Below are positions 35,399-43,553 of a stretch of 52,448 bases of DNA, piece after piece. Under the pieces are notes generated by a model. The model saw nothing but the letters and a program-made list of their open reading frames with translations. It did no database searches and had not been told where the DNA came from. The DNA lies in contig CACCQD010000010.1 in NCBI GenBank assembly GCA_902547925.1, positions 1 through 52,448 on the forward strand, in the 5' to 3' direction. The position numbers were made by a program, and so were the translations under genes. Source of the stretch: an uncultured SAR116 cluster alpha proteobacterium. GTDB taxonomy: Bacteria > Pseudomonadota > Alphaproteobacteria > Puniceispirillales > Puniceispirillaceae. Position 1 is the first letter of the stretch, and each line of letters opens with the position of its first letter.

Positions 35399-36514
35399 AT
35401 GGCTTCGGCGACAATCTCAAACAGTGGTGGTCCGGGCTCGACCATCCAGTTGGCCCCAGAGACCATAAGAGTGCGTGACGCCGTCATTGCACGCTGTGAA
35501 AACCAGACGCTTGAGCAGATGAATGAGTTCGTCAAATCGCTGCTGGCAAACGAAACTGACGAGCTCAAACGGCTTGGGGTTTTGGCCGCACGCGTCTTTA
35601 TCCTGCGCCAACGCATTAACAGCCTTGGCACCGAAGGTCAGGTTGTTAATGCAAAGGATCTGCTGGACGGAACCTATGTTTCGGATGTGGCAGCTATCGC
35701 CGCCGAGGCTCCACCAGAGGCGTCAGCGCAGAGCGGCTGGACACGGTTACGCATTCTAAAGGGGTGTGAGGTCAATGACGTCCGCTTTTTTGGTGGAGCA
35801 ATTGTCGATGTCCGTGCGGAGGATGCCGAACCATTGATTAAAAGCGGCGATGCAGAAATCCAGCAGGAGAGCAAGCCTGCCACACCAGCGCCCGCCGCCA
35901 CCAAAAGCGATGATGCCGAGCCATCAGCAAAAACCAGCCCAAAAGCGCCGCCAACGATAGAAGAAGCGCTGGCACCAAAAACGCTGGAAGCCAGCTCAAC
36001 AATAAAGGTGGGCGAAACAGCGGCCACTATTGAGCCCACCGAGCCAACACGGAAAGCTATCCCAGCAGATGCTGTTTCACCGGCCGATTTTAACAAACCT
36101 TTTGAGGATAATTCCACACCCGGCCTCAGTGATGAGGAACGCGCCGATGAAGCCATGAATGCAATCTTTGCTGCCGCCGACATACAGGAAGCTGAGCTGG
36201 CCGAAGCAGCTGCACGCGCTGCCGCTGAGGAAGAAGCGGCCGCAAAGGCCGCGGCCGAAGCAGAAGCCGCCGCACGTGGTATCATCGACGATACCGAAGA
36301 GCCTGAAGCAGACGCCGCCGCCGCAGCAGAGGATCCCACGCCCGCAGTAACGCCCGAGGCAGCGCCGCCCGAGGCAGCAGCAGATGATGCGCCGGCTGAA
36401 CTGGATGCAATCGAAATCGGGGTGGACTCGAGCGATCTGGAAGAGCTTGCTGCCTTCGCCGGTCTCACCGGCGAGCCCACGGTCCCAGGGGATACGGACG
36501 ACAAGGCAAAATGA
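35399..36514 (+). CDS. Unknown Ala/Glu-rich protein in the flagellar sigma-54 regulon
   Basis: The 371-aa product has a folded-looking N-terminal part (residues 1-155; VRDAVIARCENQTLEQMNEF, LLANETDELKRLGVLAARVF, GTYVSDVAAIAAEAP) and a long acidic, Ala/Pro/Glu-rich remainder with a helical stretch AEAAARAAAEEEAAAKAAAE. I recognise no family. It has no signal peptide. An AAGGA ribosome site precedes the ATG. It has its own sigma-54 promoter that overlaps the flgB promoter, so it is probably made with the rod and hook. Its stop overlaps the start of the following lipoprotein gene by four bases (ATGA). Confidence 0.8.
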   Translation: MASATISNSGGPGSTIQLAPETIRVRDAVIARCENQTLEQMNEFVKSLLANETDELKRLGVLAARVFILRQRINSLGTEGQVVNAKDLLDGTYVSDVAAIAAEAPPEASAQSGWTRLRILKGCEVNDVRFFGGAIVDVRAEDAEPLIKSGDAEIQQESKPATPAPAATKSDDAEPSAKTSPKAPPTIEEALAPKTLEASSTIKVGETAATIEPTEPTRKAIPADAVSPADFNKPFEDNSTPGLSDEERADEAMNAIFAAADIQEAELAEAAARAAAEEEAAAKAAAEAEAAARGIIDDTEEPEADAAAAAEDPTPAVTPEAAPPEAAADDAPAELDAIEIGVDSSDLEELAAFAGLTGEPTVPGDTDDKAK

Positions 36515-36855
36515 TTGCCCGCGTTCGCATGGGGTTGAGCCTTGCAGCAGGCATCCTGCTGCTGTCAGCTTGCGATGAGATAAACCGTTTCAAGCAGGAA
36601 AAATATGAATGTGGCTGGAATCCAGCTGGCATTCTTGAAATCGAATTGCGCTCCATGAAAGTCAATACCAAGGCAAACCTCGTCACATTCGAAGGTGATC
36701 AGACCGGTAAATTGGTTTTCAGCGATGATCGGGAGCTGATCATTGAAGCGCCGGAGTTGATCATTCGCATCGACCGGGAAAAGGCACTTATCAAGGCGAC
36801 AAAAGGCACCCGCTATCACGAAATGCGGTGCAAGAAAATCGAATTCAAAATGTGA
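36511..36855 (+). CDS. Unknown small lipoprotein coupled to the Ala-rich gene
   Basis: A signal peptide with lipobox LLLSAC (Cys near residue 22) precedes a mature part of about 90 aa predicted to be beta-rich (ILEIELRSMKVNTKANLVTF; LVFSDDRELIIEAPELIIRI). I recognise no family. It overlaps the preceding gene by four bases, so both share the sigma-54 promoter at 35348-35362. An envelope role related to the flagellum is inferred from context only. It converges with the DUF2802-like gene. Confidence 0.75.
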   Translation: MIARVRMGLSLAAGILLLSACDEINRFKQEKYECGWNPAGILEIELRSMKVNTKANLVTFEGDQTGKLVFSDDRELIIEAPELIIRIDREKALIKATKGTRYHEMRCKKIEFKM

Positions 36856-36870
36856 TAAGGATAGCGGAAG

Positions 36871-37290
36871 CTAAGATTTACGTTTCTTACCATGGAATGT
36901 AACAAGCGCTTCAGCCTCTTCGATGGACAGTCCAGTTTTTGCGGCAATGTCTGCCTTTGATGCGCCACTGCGCGCCATTTCGATGGCGCGGCTGGTGACT
37001 ACCTCACCCCTGACATCATCACCCAAATGTCCCATCTCGCGACGCATCGCATCAATGCTGGTGGTGTTCTGAGCGGTTGCAATACGCAGCTGATCAGCCA
37101 TGTCAGCAACGCGGAAGAGAACACCGCTGTTATGGTCGGCCTGCTTTTCAAGATTGTGGAGATAGGTCTCGAGATCTGCAATTTGCTTTGTCATTTCACC
37201 ATATTTCAGCAGCAGTACACCAAAGGATGCACCAAGGCCAAGTAGGATCAGGATAAGAAAAATACCTGTAGGGCTAGTCAGCTCAGACAT
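36871..37290 (-). CDS. DUF2802-like membrane-anchored coiled-coil protein
   Basis: One N-terminal transmembrane segment (GIFLILILLGLGASFGVLLL) is followed by a coiled coil (residues about 30-95). The C-terminal motif AIEMARSGASKADIAAKTGL with SIEEAEALVTFHG resembles DUF2802 proteins, which often lie near flagellar or chemotaxis genes in gammaproteobacteria. The molecular role is unknown. It is downstream of the flgN-like gene on the same strand with a 101-base gap that shows no clear promoter. Confidence 0.7.
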   Translation of the reverse strand: MSELTSPTGIFLILILLGLGASFGVLLLKYGEMTKQIADLETYLHNLEKQADHNSGVLFRVADMADQLRIATAQNTTSIDAMRREMGHLGDDVRGEVVTSRAIEMARSGASKADIAAKTGLSIEEAEALVTFHGKKRKS

Positions 37291-37391
37291 GTCAGATTGC
37301 CACCATAACCATTACTCTTCTAACCCTAGCATATTGTAGGTGCAGCCGATAGCGTTGGCATTACCTAACATCGCGGACTTTCCTCACACTT

Positions 37392-37700
37392 TCAGGATGT
37401 TGTTTCCATCGCACGCCGCATATGCGCCTCAAAATCCTCAGACCAGGCAAGGCGTGCCCGCGTTTTGTTCTCGAGTGCATTTATCGATTCAAGTAGACGC
37501 AGCAACCACTGCTGGTTTTCAGCAGACAAATTTTCACCGCGCAGATCATTCTCTAATGCCGGCCAATCCTCGGCCAGCAGCTTTTCTATCGCCTTGGTGG
37601 CGGCCAGAAAGGCTGGCGCGTCATCCACAAGCAGCTTTGCGCCCTCGATCTGACCATCGAGAGCGTTCAAAAAACCTTCTAAGGTTTTTAAATCATTCAC
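37392..37700 (-). CDS. flgN: FlgN-like chaperone of FlgK/FlgL
   Basis: The 102-aa, all-helical acidic protein directly follows flgM, where FlgN, the chaperone for the junction proteins FlgK and FlgL, is normally encoded. Residues such as LLRLLESINALENKTRARLAW fit a helical chaperone, but FlgN proteins are highly divergent, so the call relies mainly on size and context. Confidence 0.6.
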   Translation of the reverse strand: MNDLKTLEGFLNALDGQIEGAKLLVDDAPAFLAATKAIEKLLAEDWPALENDLRGENLSAENQQWLLRLLESINALENKTRARLAWSEDFEAHMRRAMETTS

Positions 37701-37720
37701 GTTTCAAACAGTCTCGCGTA

Positions 37721-38020
37721 TCAGGTTTTCATGTCTCTGTAAGCATCCATCAGGGCATCAGAAATCAGATCGACATCGACCGGATATCTACCCTCGGCAA
37801 TCGCGTTCTTGATCCGGCTGACCGCTTCACTGTCGATGGGCGGGCTGGCCGAAAGCTGGGACACGAGTTGCGGAGACGCAGCTTCGCTGACCTTGACGGT
37901 ATCACGAGCGGCGGGCGCTATTTTTGCAGAGTCAGGTGTGCTGGAACCGGTCTTGCTATCAAGATCACGGCTTTTCTGCACTTCAACCCGATTGACTATG
38001 TTTTTAATGGAATTAACCAT
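37721..38020 (-). CDS. flgM: FlgM, anti-sigma-28 factor
   Basis: FlgM holds FliA inactive until the hook-basal body is finished and FlgM is exported. The 99-aa product has a disordered N-terminal half with VNRVEVQKS and the FliA-binding C-terminal half PPIDSEAVSRIKNAIAEGRY followed by PVDVDLISDALMDAYRDM, the family signature. It lies between flgA and the flgN-like gene, the common flgA-flgM-flgN arrangement. Confidence 0.9.
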   Translation of the reverse strand: MVNSIKNIVNRVEVQKSRDLDSKTGSSTPDSAKIAPAARDTVKVSEAASPQLVSQLSASPPIDSEAVSRIKNAIAEGRYPVDVDLISDALMDAYRDMKT

Positions 38021-38038
38021 CGGTTTAGCCTCCTCAGA

Positions 38039-38893
38039 TTAGTTTACGACACGCTCAGGTGATATTTTAGCGTTGGTGGAGATAATTTTTTTATTTTTTA
38101 TCTGACCAACAATCACTATTCCACTACTCACGTTCTGAACTTTGATCCACTCGCCATATTGGCCATTTTCAAGAGCTAGTCCTACCATGTTGACGCTGAT
38201 GCCGCCAGCCTGATTCTGGATGACAACCTCATCATCCTCCTCTACCAGCCATTTTGGCTTGAGGTGCCGCGCCTGAATGGGTTTTTTGGCAGTCACACTG
38301 CTTTTCAGCTTCCTGCCCACGATATCCTCAGGATTGAAAAAGACGCCACTTGCGGCATTCACCGGGACGGTAATGGTAATGATATCGCGCGGCATAATCA
38401 CATCGCCACGTGACATGCTGCGGCCGAGAGCAAGGATACTCATCGTCTCGATCTGCTTCTGGCGTTTCACGACTTTTGCCGATGCCTCTACTGATTTTTT
38501 TGCTTTCACCTTGGGCTTACGGCTGCCAACAGTGGATTTCATTGGCATGCCTTTTGCTTTTTTGGTCGTTTTGACCTTCGTCTTAAGATTTGTCCGCACC
38601 ATTAATGTCCAACTGCCCTCATCATTGCAGGACACTTTGACAGTCTTCCAGGTGCCGAACATCGGCTCAACGCTCATACCGTTTTTGCAGGCCAGAAATT
38701 TGCGCGACTTGCTTAACCGTGGCGCGCCATTCAAACCCTTTGCCAACATGGTCTCGGCAACCAGCTTGTTTATATCAGCGCCAATAATCGGTGTTGGCGC
38801 CGAGGCGCTTACCTGTTTAATGCCAGCAAGGCAGAGCAGGACAGCAAACAGGCCGAATCGCAGCCTAGCCGCCAATGAAATAAATCTGATCAC
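38039..38893 (-). CDS. flgA: FlgA, P-ring assembly chaperone
   Basis: FlgA is a periplasmic chaperone for FlgI polymerisation. After a signal peptide (FGLFAVLLCLAGIKQVSA) the C-terminal SAF-like domain is typical: LGRSMSRGDVIMPRDIITIT, FFNPEDIVGRKLKSSVTAKK, PIQARHLKPKWLVEEDDEV and GEWIKVQNVSSGIVIVGQ. The frame extends to 38959 but would overlap the upstream gene by 95 bases; a GTG at 38893 with a GGGGGG element upstream gives a normal signal peptide and is chosen. A Lys-rich linker (KTKVKTTKKAKGMPM) splits the two halves, which is unusual. Confidence 0.88.
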   Translation of the reverse strand: MIRFISLAARLRFGLFAVLLCLAGIKQVSASAPTPIIGADINKLVAETMLAKGLNGAPRLSKSRKFLACKNGMSVEPMFGTWKTVKVSCNDEGSWTLMVRTNLKTKVKTTKKAKGMPMKSTVGSRKPKVKAKKSVEASAKVVKRQKQIETMSILALGRSMSRGDVIMPRDIITITVPVNAASGVFFNPEDIVGRKLKSSVTAKKPIQARHLKPKWLVEEDDEVVIQNQAGGISVNMVGLALENGQYGEWIKVQNVSSGIVIVGQIKNKKIISTNAKISPERVVN

Positions 38894-39311
38894 TGCGACC
38901 ACCCCCCGATGACGAACTTTTCCCCGCCGCTTTGCCGAGAACAAGATCGCGGATTTCATTCACGGAAGGCAGGTGCAGGACTTTGTCAGCATAAAGATAA
39001 TTGGCATTCCCCCGGACAAAGGCGTGCTTGTTTACCTTGACGATCGCCATCTTCACAACGGACAGATCAAGCCCGCTCTCACCATAGTAATTGGTGATGA
39101 TATGGCTCAATGTCTCCGCCTCGGCAACCTTGTGCATTACCGAGTAATTGGCATTCTCGATAAAGGGATGGTCATTATTGATGCCATCAACCGTCTCGCC
39201 AGCGAATGTGGGATATTCCAGAACCACGATAGGCGCCGATTGCGCCAGTGCTGTCTGCGCCGAAAGCAGGCCAATGCCCGCAGCCGCTAGGATTGAAAGG
39301 GCTTGTTTCAT
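38865..39311 (-). CDS. LysM/FimV-like secreted protein
   Basis: The ATG at 39311 overlaps the flgT stop as TAATG, so the start is MKQALSILAAAGIGLLSAQT, a signal peptide ending ALA. The mature part resembles the LysM-type segment of FimV: AEAETLSHIITNYYGESGLD, then VKMAIVKVNKHAFVRGNANY and LYADKVLHLPSVNEI. FimV/HubP proteins are polar landmarks; this copy is small (148 aa), periplasmic and has no acidic cytoplasmic part. It probably binds peptidoglycan near the basal body. It lies between flgT and flgA. Confidence 0.75.
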   Translation of the reverse strand: MKQALSILAAAGIGLLSAQTALAQSAPIVVLEYPTFAGETVDGINNDHPFIENANYSVMHKVAEAETLSHIITNYYGESGLDLSVVKMAIVKVNKHAFVRGNANYLYADKVLHLPSVNEIRDLVLGKAAGKSSSSGGGRSDQIYFIGG

Positions 39312-40492
39312 TAGTTCAGCTCCATAAATTCGATCGCTTGGCCCGCCAGACCCGCAGTCTGACGCTGGTTGTTCAAAGGCGTCAGGGTTGCAGTCATTGG
39401 GCCGACGGCACTGACCCTTAAGATTTGCCAAGGCGTGTCGGTGCCGCTGGCAACGGCAAGAGAGTTCACCCCAACACCATGATGTGTGCCAAGAGGAATG
39501 GTCAATGTGCCATCAGCGTAATTAAGGGTTGATCGCACCGGGCGACACAGTAATTTAGTTGCAAATTCAGATATATATCCTGCGATTGGCGCACGCATTT
39601 CAGCCAGAATGGCATGCCGTTTTGGCCGGCTGACAACGTCAAGTGAGCGGATAAGGCTGCTTTGCTCAATCTCAATAACTTTGGTGAGTTGATGCTCCAG
39701 CAACGTCTCATAACCCTCACCGGCAAGCAGGCGCATATTGAGTTGCATTGTCATTCGCTGGTTCGATACACCAAAACCGCGCGTGACCTCACCAAACAGA
39801 TTGATCTGCGGAATGATGGCATAATCACCGCGGCTAACGCGAACCCGGCCCGAGGTGAGGGCAGTATAGTCAAACGCATCGTTGCTGCGGGCGAGTGCTG
39901 CAGGATCGAGTCTCGTCCCTGTGGCCAGCTGAACATTCAGCGATGGCTGCTCATCGAGCATCATGACAACATCGCGCATCGCCATGTCGGCAAATTGGCG
40001 CGTCCATGCCGGTACCGTTGCGGCGACCCTGATGGTGGGCGCATAAACCGTGACATTGCTGTGGCCACGGGCCTGGCATTGCGCATCAGGTAGATCGCCG
40101 ACAGCCGCCTCGATGGTCACTACATAATGCTCCTCCTCGACCACCTCATTGACAATCCGGTAGTCGAGAATGCGGCTGGCAGGCCGCACAACGAAATGAT
40201 CATCGATTGCAGTGTCCGTGGTGATAATGGAAAAACCATTTATTTCCGCACCGCCCTGCAGCGCTGCCGTATAAAGCGCATCTTCCAGCGCCATCATCCG
40301 GGCTTCCTGTTCGGCATCCTGATGCATGATGACAGCCCGCCCCGTCGTCTGCACAAATTCAAACCCGCTGGCCATCGCCTGCAACCCACCGAGCAGGGCA
40401 AACATCATTGCCAGAACAGTGCACAACACCCGTAAGACCAAAGTGGACCGGGTGTCGCTTGTCTGATGAGCAGGGGTGAACAGTGCCATCAT
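39311..40492 (-). CDS. flgT: FlgT-like basal-body H-ring assembly protein
   Basis: The 393-aa product has a signal peptide (LCTVLAMMFALLGGLQAMA) and an N-terminal domain like Vibrio FlgT: TTGRAVIMHQDAEQEARMMA followed by LEDALYTAALQGGAEINGFS, and VVEEEHYVVTIEAAV. The C-terminal part (LTIPLGTHHGVGVNSLAVAS) matches the third FlgT domain. FlgT forms the outer H ring and aids stator assembly in Vibrio sheathed polar flagella. It lies directly after the FlgP-like lipoprotein gene, a partner in Vibrio, supporting the call. Confidence 0.82.
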   Translation of the reverse strand: MMALFTPAHQTSDTRSTLVLRVLCTVLAMMFALLGGLQAMASGFEFVQTTGRAVIMHQDAEQEARMMALEDALYTAALQGGAEINGFSIITTDTAIDDHFVVRPASRILDYRIVNEVVEEEHYVVTIEAAVGDLPDAQCQARGHSNVTVYAPTIRVAATVPAWTRQFADMAMRDVVMMLDEQPSLNVQLATGTRLDPAALARSNDAFDYTALTSGRVRVSRGDYAIIPQINLFGEVTRGFGVSNQRMTMQLNMRLLAGEGYETLLEHQLTKVIEIEQSSLIRSLDVVSRPKRHAILAEMRAPIAGYISEFATKLLCRPVRSTLNYADGTLTIPLGTHHGVGVNSLAVASGTDTPWQILRVSAVGPMTATLTPLNNQRQTAGLAGQAIEFMELN

Positions 40493-40500
40493 CTTTCCGT

Positions 40501-41064
40501 CTAGCCGACCTGAGTGCGGGCGGAGCTCATCAGGTGGCTGATCATTTCGCGATCAATTTCCAGCACTATTTCATAAGTGTCGGACCCGGTCGGGTTGATG
40601 CGGACCGTGCGCGCACCCCGAATGGTCCCGGAAACAACGCCGCGGAACGTGTCATTTTGCACCATCAGATCGATAACGGTTGTCGAACTGTCAACTTTCA
40701 GGCCATGAATTTGCTCAGCAAGATCACGCATGGCTGCCATGCGGGCAGACCGGATCGCCATCAGCCGCTTTTGAGAGTCTGATTTGCCGGGCTGCGATGA
40801 CACAACAGCATAACCCACAGCGGTCAGCGTCGGCACTTCCTCTGCAGTGGCGTCAAACACTTCTTTAATCGAGGCAAGTGAATTGGCCTGCGCACTGTCC
40901 ATCGCCGGCGCGGTTGATGTGGCTGTTGCCATACCGAAATGGCCAGGTGTGTGGCAGCCAGCAAGTGCAAGCAGTGCACAGGTGGCAAAGGCAAGCGTTA
41001 CCGGGCTTTTCCGGGCGGTAGAGATACGCTTCGCATCTCCGGTGATCGCAGAGGTGAATGACAT
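40501..41064 (-). CDS. flgP: FlgP-like (LPP20 family) lipoprotein
   Basis: The ATG at 41064 has an AGGA ribosome site. A lipoprotein signal ends in LLALAGC. The mature part follows the LPP20/FlgP pattern: LTAVGYAVVSSQPGKSDSQK, RLMAIRSARMAAMRDLAEQI HGL (spaced), and YEIVLEIDREM. FlgP is an outer-membrane lipoprotein associated with the flagellar basal body in Vibrio and Campylobacter. It starts the minus-strand series flgP-flgT-LysM-flgA-flgM-flgN and has a sigma-54 promoter at 41119-41133. Confidence 0.82.
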   Translation of the reverse strand: MSFTSAITGDAKRISTARKSPVTLAFATCALLALAGCHTPGHFGMATATSTAPAMDSAQANSLASIKEVFDATAEEVPTLTAVGYAVVSSQPGKSDSQKRLMAIRSARMAAMRDLAEQIHGLKVDSSTTVIDLMVQNDTFRGVVSGTIRGARTVRINPTGSDTYEIVLEIDREMISHLMSSARTQVG

Positions 41065-41118
41065 GGCGCGTCCTTTTTCTAAAACATCACGGATCAATTA
41101 AACTTCTGCCGGACAGAT

Positions 41119-41133
41119 GCATTAATCATGCCA
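41119..41133 (-). promoter_or_regulatory. Sigma-54 promoter of the flgP-flgT-flgA-flgM series
   Basis: The minus strand reads TGGCATGATTAATGC: perfect TGGCA at -24 and TGC at -12 with exact spacing. Predicted start near 41107, 43 bases before the flgP ATG. Confidence 0.68.
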
Positions 41134-41194
41134 AGCCCCATCATTACGCAAAATCTCCAAAAAAGAGTAAGGCAACTCTCCAGAAATCAGCAAT

Positions 41195-41209
41195 TGGCAC
41201 GCAACTTGC
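41195..41209 (+). promoter_or_regulatory. Sigma-54 promoter of the flhA-flhF-fleN-fliA operon
   Basis: TGGCACGCAACTTGC matches the RpoN consensus TGGCACG-N4-TTGC at every defined base. Transcription would start near 41221, leaving a 180-base leader before flhA that starts within the inverted repeat at 41217-41258. This is the best sigma-54 site in the window. Confidence 0.9.
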
Positions 41210-41216
41210 CTTTCCT

Positions 41217-41258
41217 GTTGATGTGCGCCGCGCCCGATAGGTCACACCGCACATCGAC
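41217..41258. repeat. Long inverted repeat at the flhA transcription start
   Basis: GTTGATGTGCG (41217-41227) and CGCACATCGAC (41248-41258) are complementary at 10 of 11 positions (perfect over eight) with a 20-base spacer. It lies just downstream of the sigma-54 -12 element. It could be a 5' leader hairpin or an activator site; Pseudomonas FleQ is known to bind downstream of the start at some sigma-54 flagellar promoters, including flhA. Confidence 0.6.
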
Positions 41259-41400
41259 ATAAGTATAGCAATTTTTGTGCAAAGACGATGATTTTGGAAT
41301 TAAACATTATTTTTCAGATGGTTGACAGATTTAAGTTGCCCCAAACCCCAGCCGGGATTGCCCGCTGGAATTTTGACGCCATCACTGCAGGAGACCTGTC

Positions 41401-43503
41401 ATGGAAATGACACTTGCCCGTCTTGGGCTGAACAATCCAAAAGCCATCCTGACCAGCTCGGTAATGCCGCTTGGCATTCTGGCATTGGTGGCGATGATGG
41501 TGCTACCGCTTCCGGTGTTCCTGCTTGATACCTTTTTCATATCGAACATTCTGGTCTCGTTGCTGATCCTGATGGTTGCCATGCATACCGACAGACCACT
41601 CGATTTCTCTAGCTTTCCAAGCCTGCTGCTGATCGCTACGATCCTGCGGCTGGGCCTGAATGTCGCCTCAACACGCGTCGTACTCAGCGAGGGCCATACC
41701 GGTCCCGATGCCGCCGGACAGGTGATTGAAGCCTTTGGTGAATTTGTAATCTCTGGCAATTATGCTGTTGGTATCTTCGTCTTTATTATCCTGATCATTA
41801 TCAATCTGATTGTGATCACCAAGGGTGCCGGCCGCGTCTCCGAGGTATCGGCCCGCTTTACTTTGGATGCGATGCCCGGAAAGCAGATGGCCATTGATGC
41901 CGATCTGAATGCCGGCGTTCTGACCAATGAAGAAGCCAAGACCCGGCGCGAGGAAATTTCGCAGGAGGCGGATTTTTATGGCGCGATGGATGGTGCCTCG
42001 AAATTTGTCAAGGGCGATGCCATTGCCTCGATTCTGATCCTGATCATCAACATTGTCGGTGGCCTGATCATCGGCCTGACCCAACATAATCTTCCGGTTG
42101 GCGTTGCCGCCGAGACCTATGTTCTGCTGTCGGTTGGCGATGGCCTCGTGGCCCAGATCCCGTCACTCCTGCTGGCGATCTCGACAGCCATCATCGTGAC
42201 ACGTGTTTCCGCCACGCATGACATGGCGGGAAATATCGGCAAGCAGGTCAGCCTGTCACGTGCTTGGTTTCCGGTTGCCGGCGTTCTCACATTGATCGGA
42301 TTTGTTCCGGGTATGCCGAATTTTCTGTTTCTGATTGCCGCCGCGATTGCCACCGGGATCGGTTATTGGTCGCGTACTCGTGAAACCCTTGCCGAGAACG
42401 GCGAGGCCAACGCGCAAACAGCCGAATTGGAGGAAGAAAAAGCTCCCGACATGATCGAGCTGGACGATATTGCCGACAACTCACCAATCTCGATCCAGCT
42501 TGGCTATGGCCTTGTTGAGATGGTCGACGAGGAAACAGGCGGACCCCTGACAAATCGTATCACTGGCATTCGCCGACAGGTTTCAAAGGCACTCGGATTC
42601 GTTGTGCCACCGGTTCGAATCCGCGATGATATGACCCTTGATGCCAACACTTATCGCATCCGCGTCGGCCAGACGATTGTTGGCGAGGACAAGGTCTATC
42701 CTGACCGCAAACTTGCAATTCCAGGTGATAACACGACGATTAAAATTGAAGGTATCGAGGTCAAGGATCCCTCTTTCGGAATGGATGCCATTTGGATTGG
42801 CGGCCATCAGCAGGCTGAGGCTGAGGCCAAGGGCTATGTGGTGGTGCTGCCAGAATCGGTTATGGCCACCCACCTCTCGCAGATGCTGCATAAATATGCC
42901 AGCCAGCTTATTGGTCAGGATGATGTTCAGGGGTTGCTTGAGAATCTGGCACAAGCTGCGCCAAACCTGGTCGAGTCAGTGGTACCAAAGTTGGTCCCAC
43001 TGCATACGCTGACTGGGATTCTGCGCCTGCTGCTCGAAGAGCGTGTTCCAATCAGCGACCTGCGCCGCATTCTGGAAACCCTGCCCGGCCTCGCCTCGCG
43101 CAATCTTGGTATGTCCGAAACCGCTGAGGCATTGCGCCCTGCGCTTGCAGGTTTGCTGATCCAGCAGGTGGCGCCGCTTAATCAGGCATTGCCTGTGATG
43201 ACCCTTGAGTCGGATCTTGAACATATGTTGATCAATATGGCACGCCAGAGCGGTGAGGAAGGCCTCGTCATCGACAATTCGTTGGCCGAGCAGTTGCTGC
43301 GCAAAATCGTGCAGACAAATGAGGAGCTTAGCGCTGATGGCAAACAGTCAGTCATGGTCGTGTCACCCGCAATCAGGCGTGTATTCTCACATTTTATCAG
43401 ACAGCATATTGACGATCAGATCGTGCTGGCATTCACCGAATTACCCGAAACAAGAAAAATTGAAGTTGTTGCCACAATCAGCAACGCGGACCAGTCAGCC
43501 TGA
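41401..43503 (+). CDS. flhA: FlhA, export gate protein
   Basis: FlhA is the nonameric export-gate component of the flagellar type III system. The 700-aa length is typical. The N-terminal half has about eight membrane segments (residues about 20-330), the family signature RVSEVSARFTLDAMPGKQMA and IDADLNAGVLTNEEAKTRRE, and the cytoplasmic domain starts after about 335 (SPISIQLGYGLVEMVDEETG). An AGGAG ribosome site precedes the ATG. It heads a plus-strand operon with flhF, fleN and fliA. Confidence 0.98.
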   Translation: MEMTLARLGLNNPKAILTSSVMPLGILALVAMMVLPLPVFLLDTFFISNILVSLLILMVAMHTDRPLDFSSFPSLLLIATILRLGLNVASTRVVLSEGHTGPDAAGQVIEAFGEFVISGNYAVGIFVFIILIIINLIVITKGAGRVSEVSARFTLDAMPGKQMAIDADLNAGVLTNEEAKTRREEISQEADFYGAMDGASKFVKGDAIASILILIINIVGGLIIGLTQHNLPVGVAAETYVLLSVGDGLVAQIPSLLLAISTAIIVTRVSATHDMAGNIGKQVSLSRAWFPVAGVLTLIGFVPGMPNFLFLIAAAIATGIGYWSRTRETLAENGEANAQTAELEEEKAPDMIELDDIADNSPISIQLGYGLVEMVDEETGGPLTNRITGIRRQVSKALGFVVPPVRIRDDMTLDANTYRIRVGQTIVGEDKVYPDRKLAIPGDNTTIKIEGIEVKDPSFGMDAIWIGGHQQAEAEAKGYVVVLPESVMATHLSQMLHKYASQLIGQDDVQGLLENLAQAAPNLVESVVPKLVPLHTLTGILRLLLEERVPISDLRRILETLPGLASRNLGMSETAEALRPALAGLLIQQVAPLNQALPVMTLESDLEHMLINMARQSGEEGLVIDNSLAEQLLRKIVQTNEELSADGKQSVMVVSPAIRRVFSHFIRQHIDDQIVLAFTELPETRKIEVVATISNADQSA

Positions 43504-43553
43504 ACCGCGTCGCCGATTGCCTGACAAACCTTTTAAAGTAAAGGACAGATAAA

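Larger units (their letters stand above)
41065..41400. other. 336-base divergent regulatory region between flgP and flhA
   Basis: It holds two divergent, non-overlapping sigma-54 promoters (41119-41133 minus; 41195-41209 plus), a long imperfect inverted repeat (41217-41258) at the flhA transcription start, and an AT-rich leader to the flhA ATG. No ORF of note was seen. Confidence 0.75.

Noticed and set aside
35674-36504. 276-aa Ser/Ala-rich open frame on the minus strand
   Set aside because: It is the antisense shadow of the Ala-rich gene at 35399-36514 and has no ribosome site or independent support.
37340-38062. 240-aa plus-strand frame
   Set aside because: Antisense shadow over flgN-like and flgM genes.
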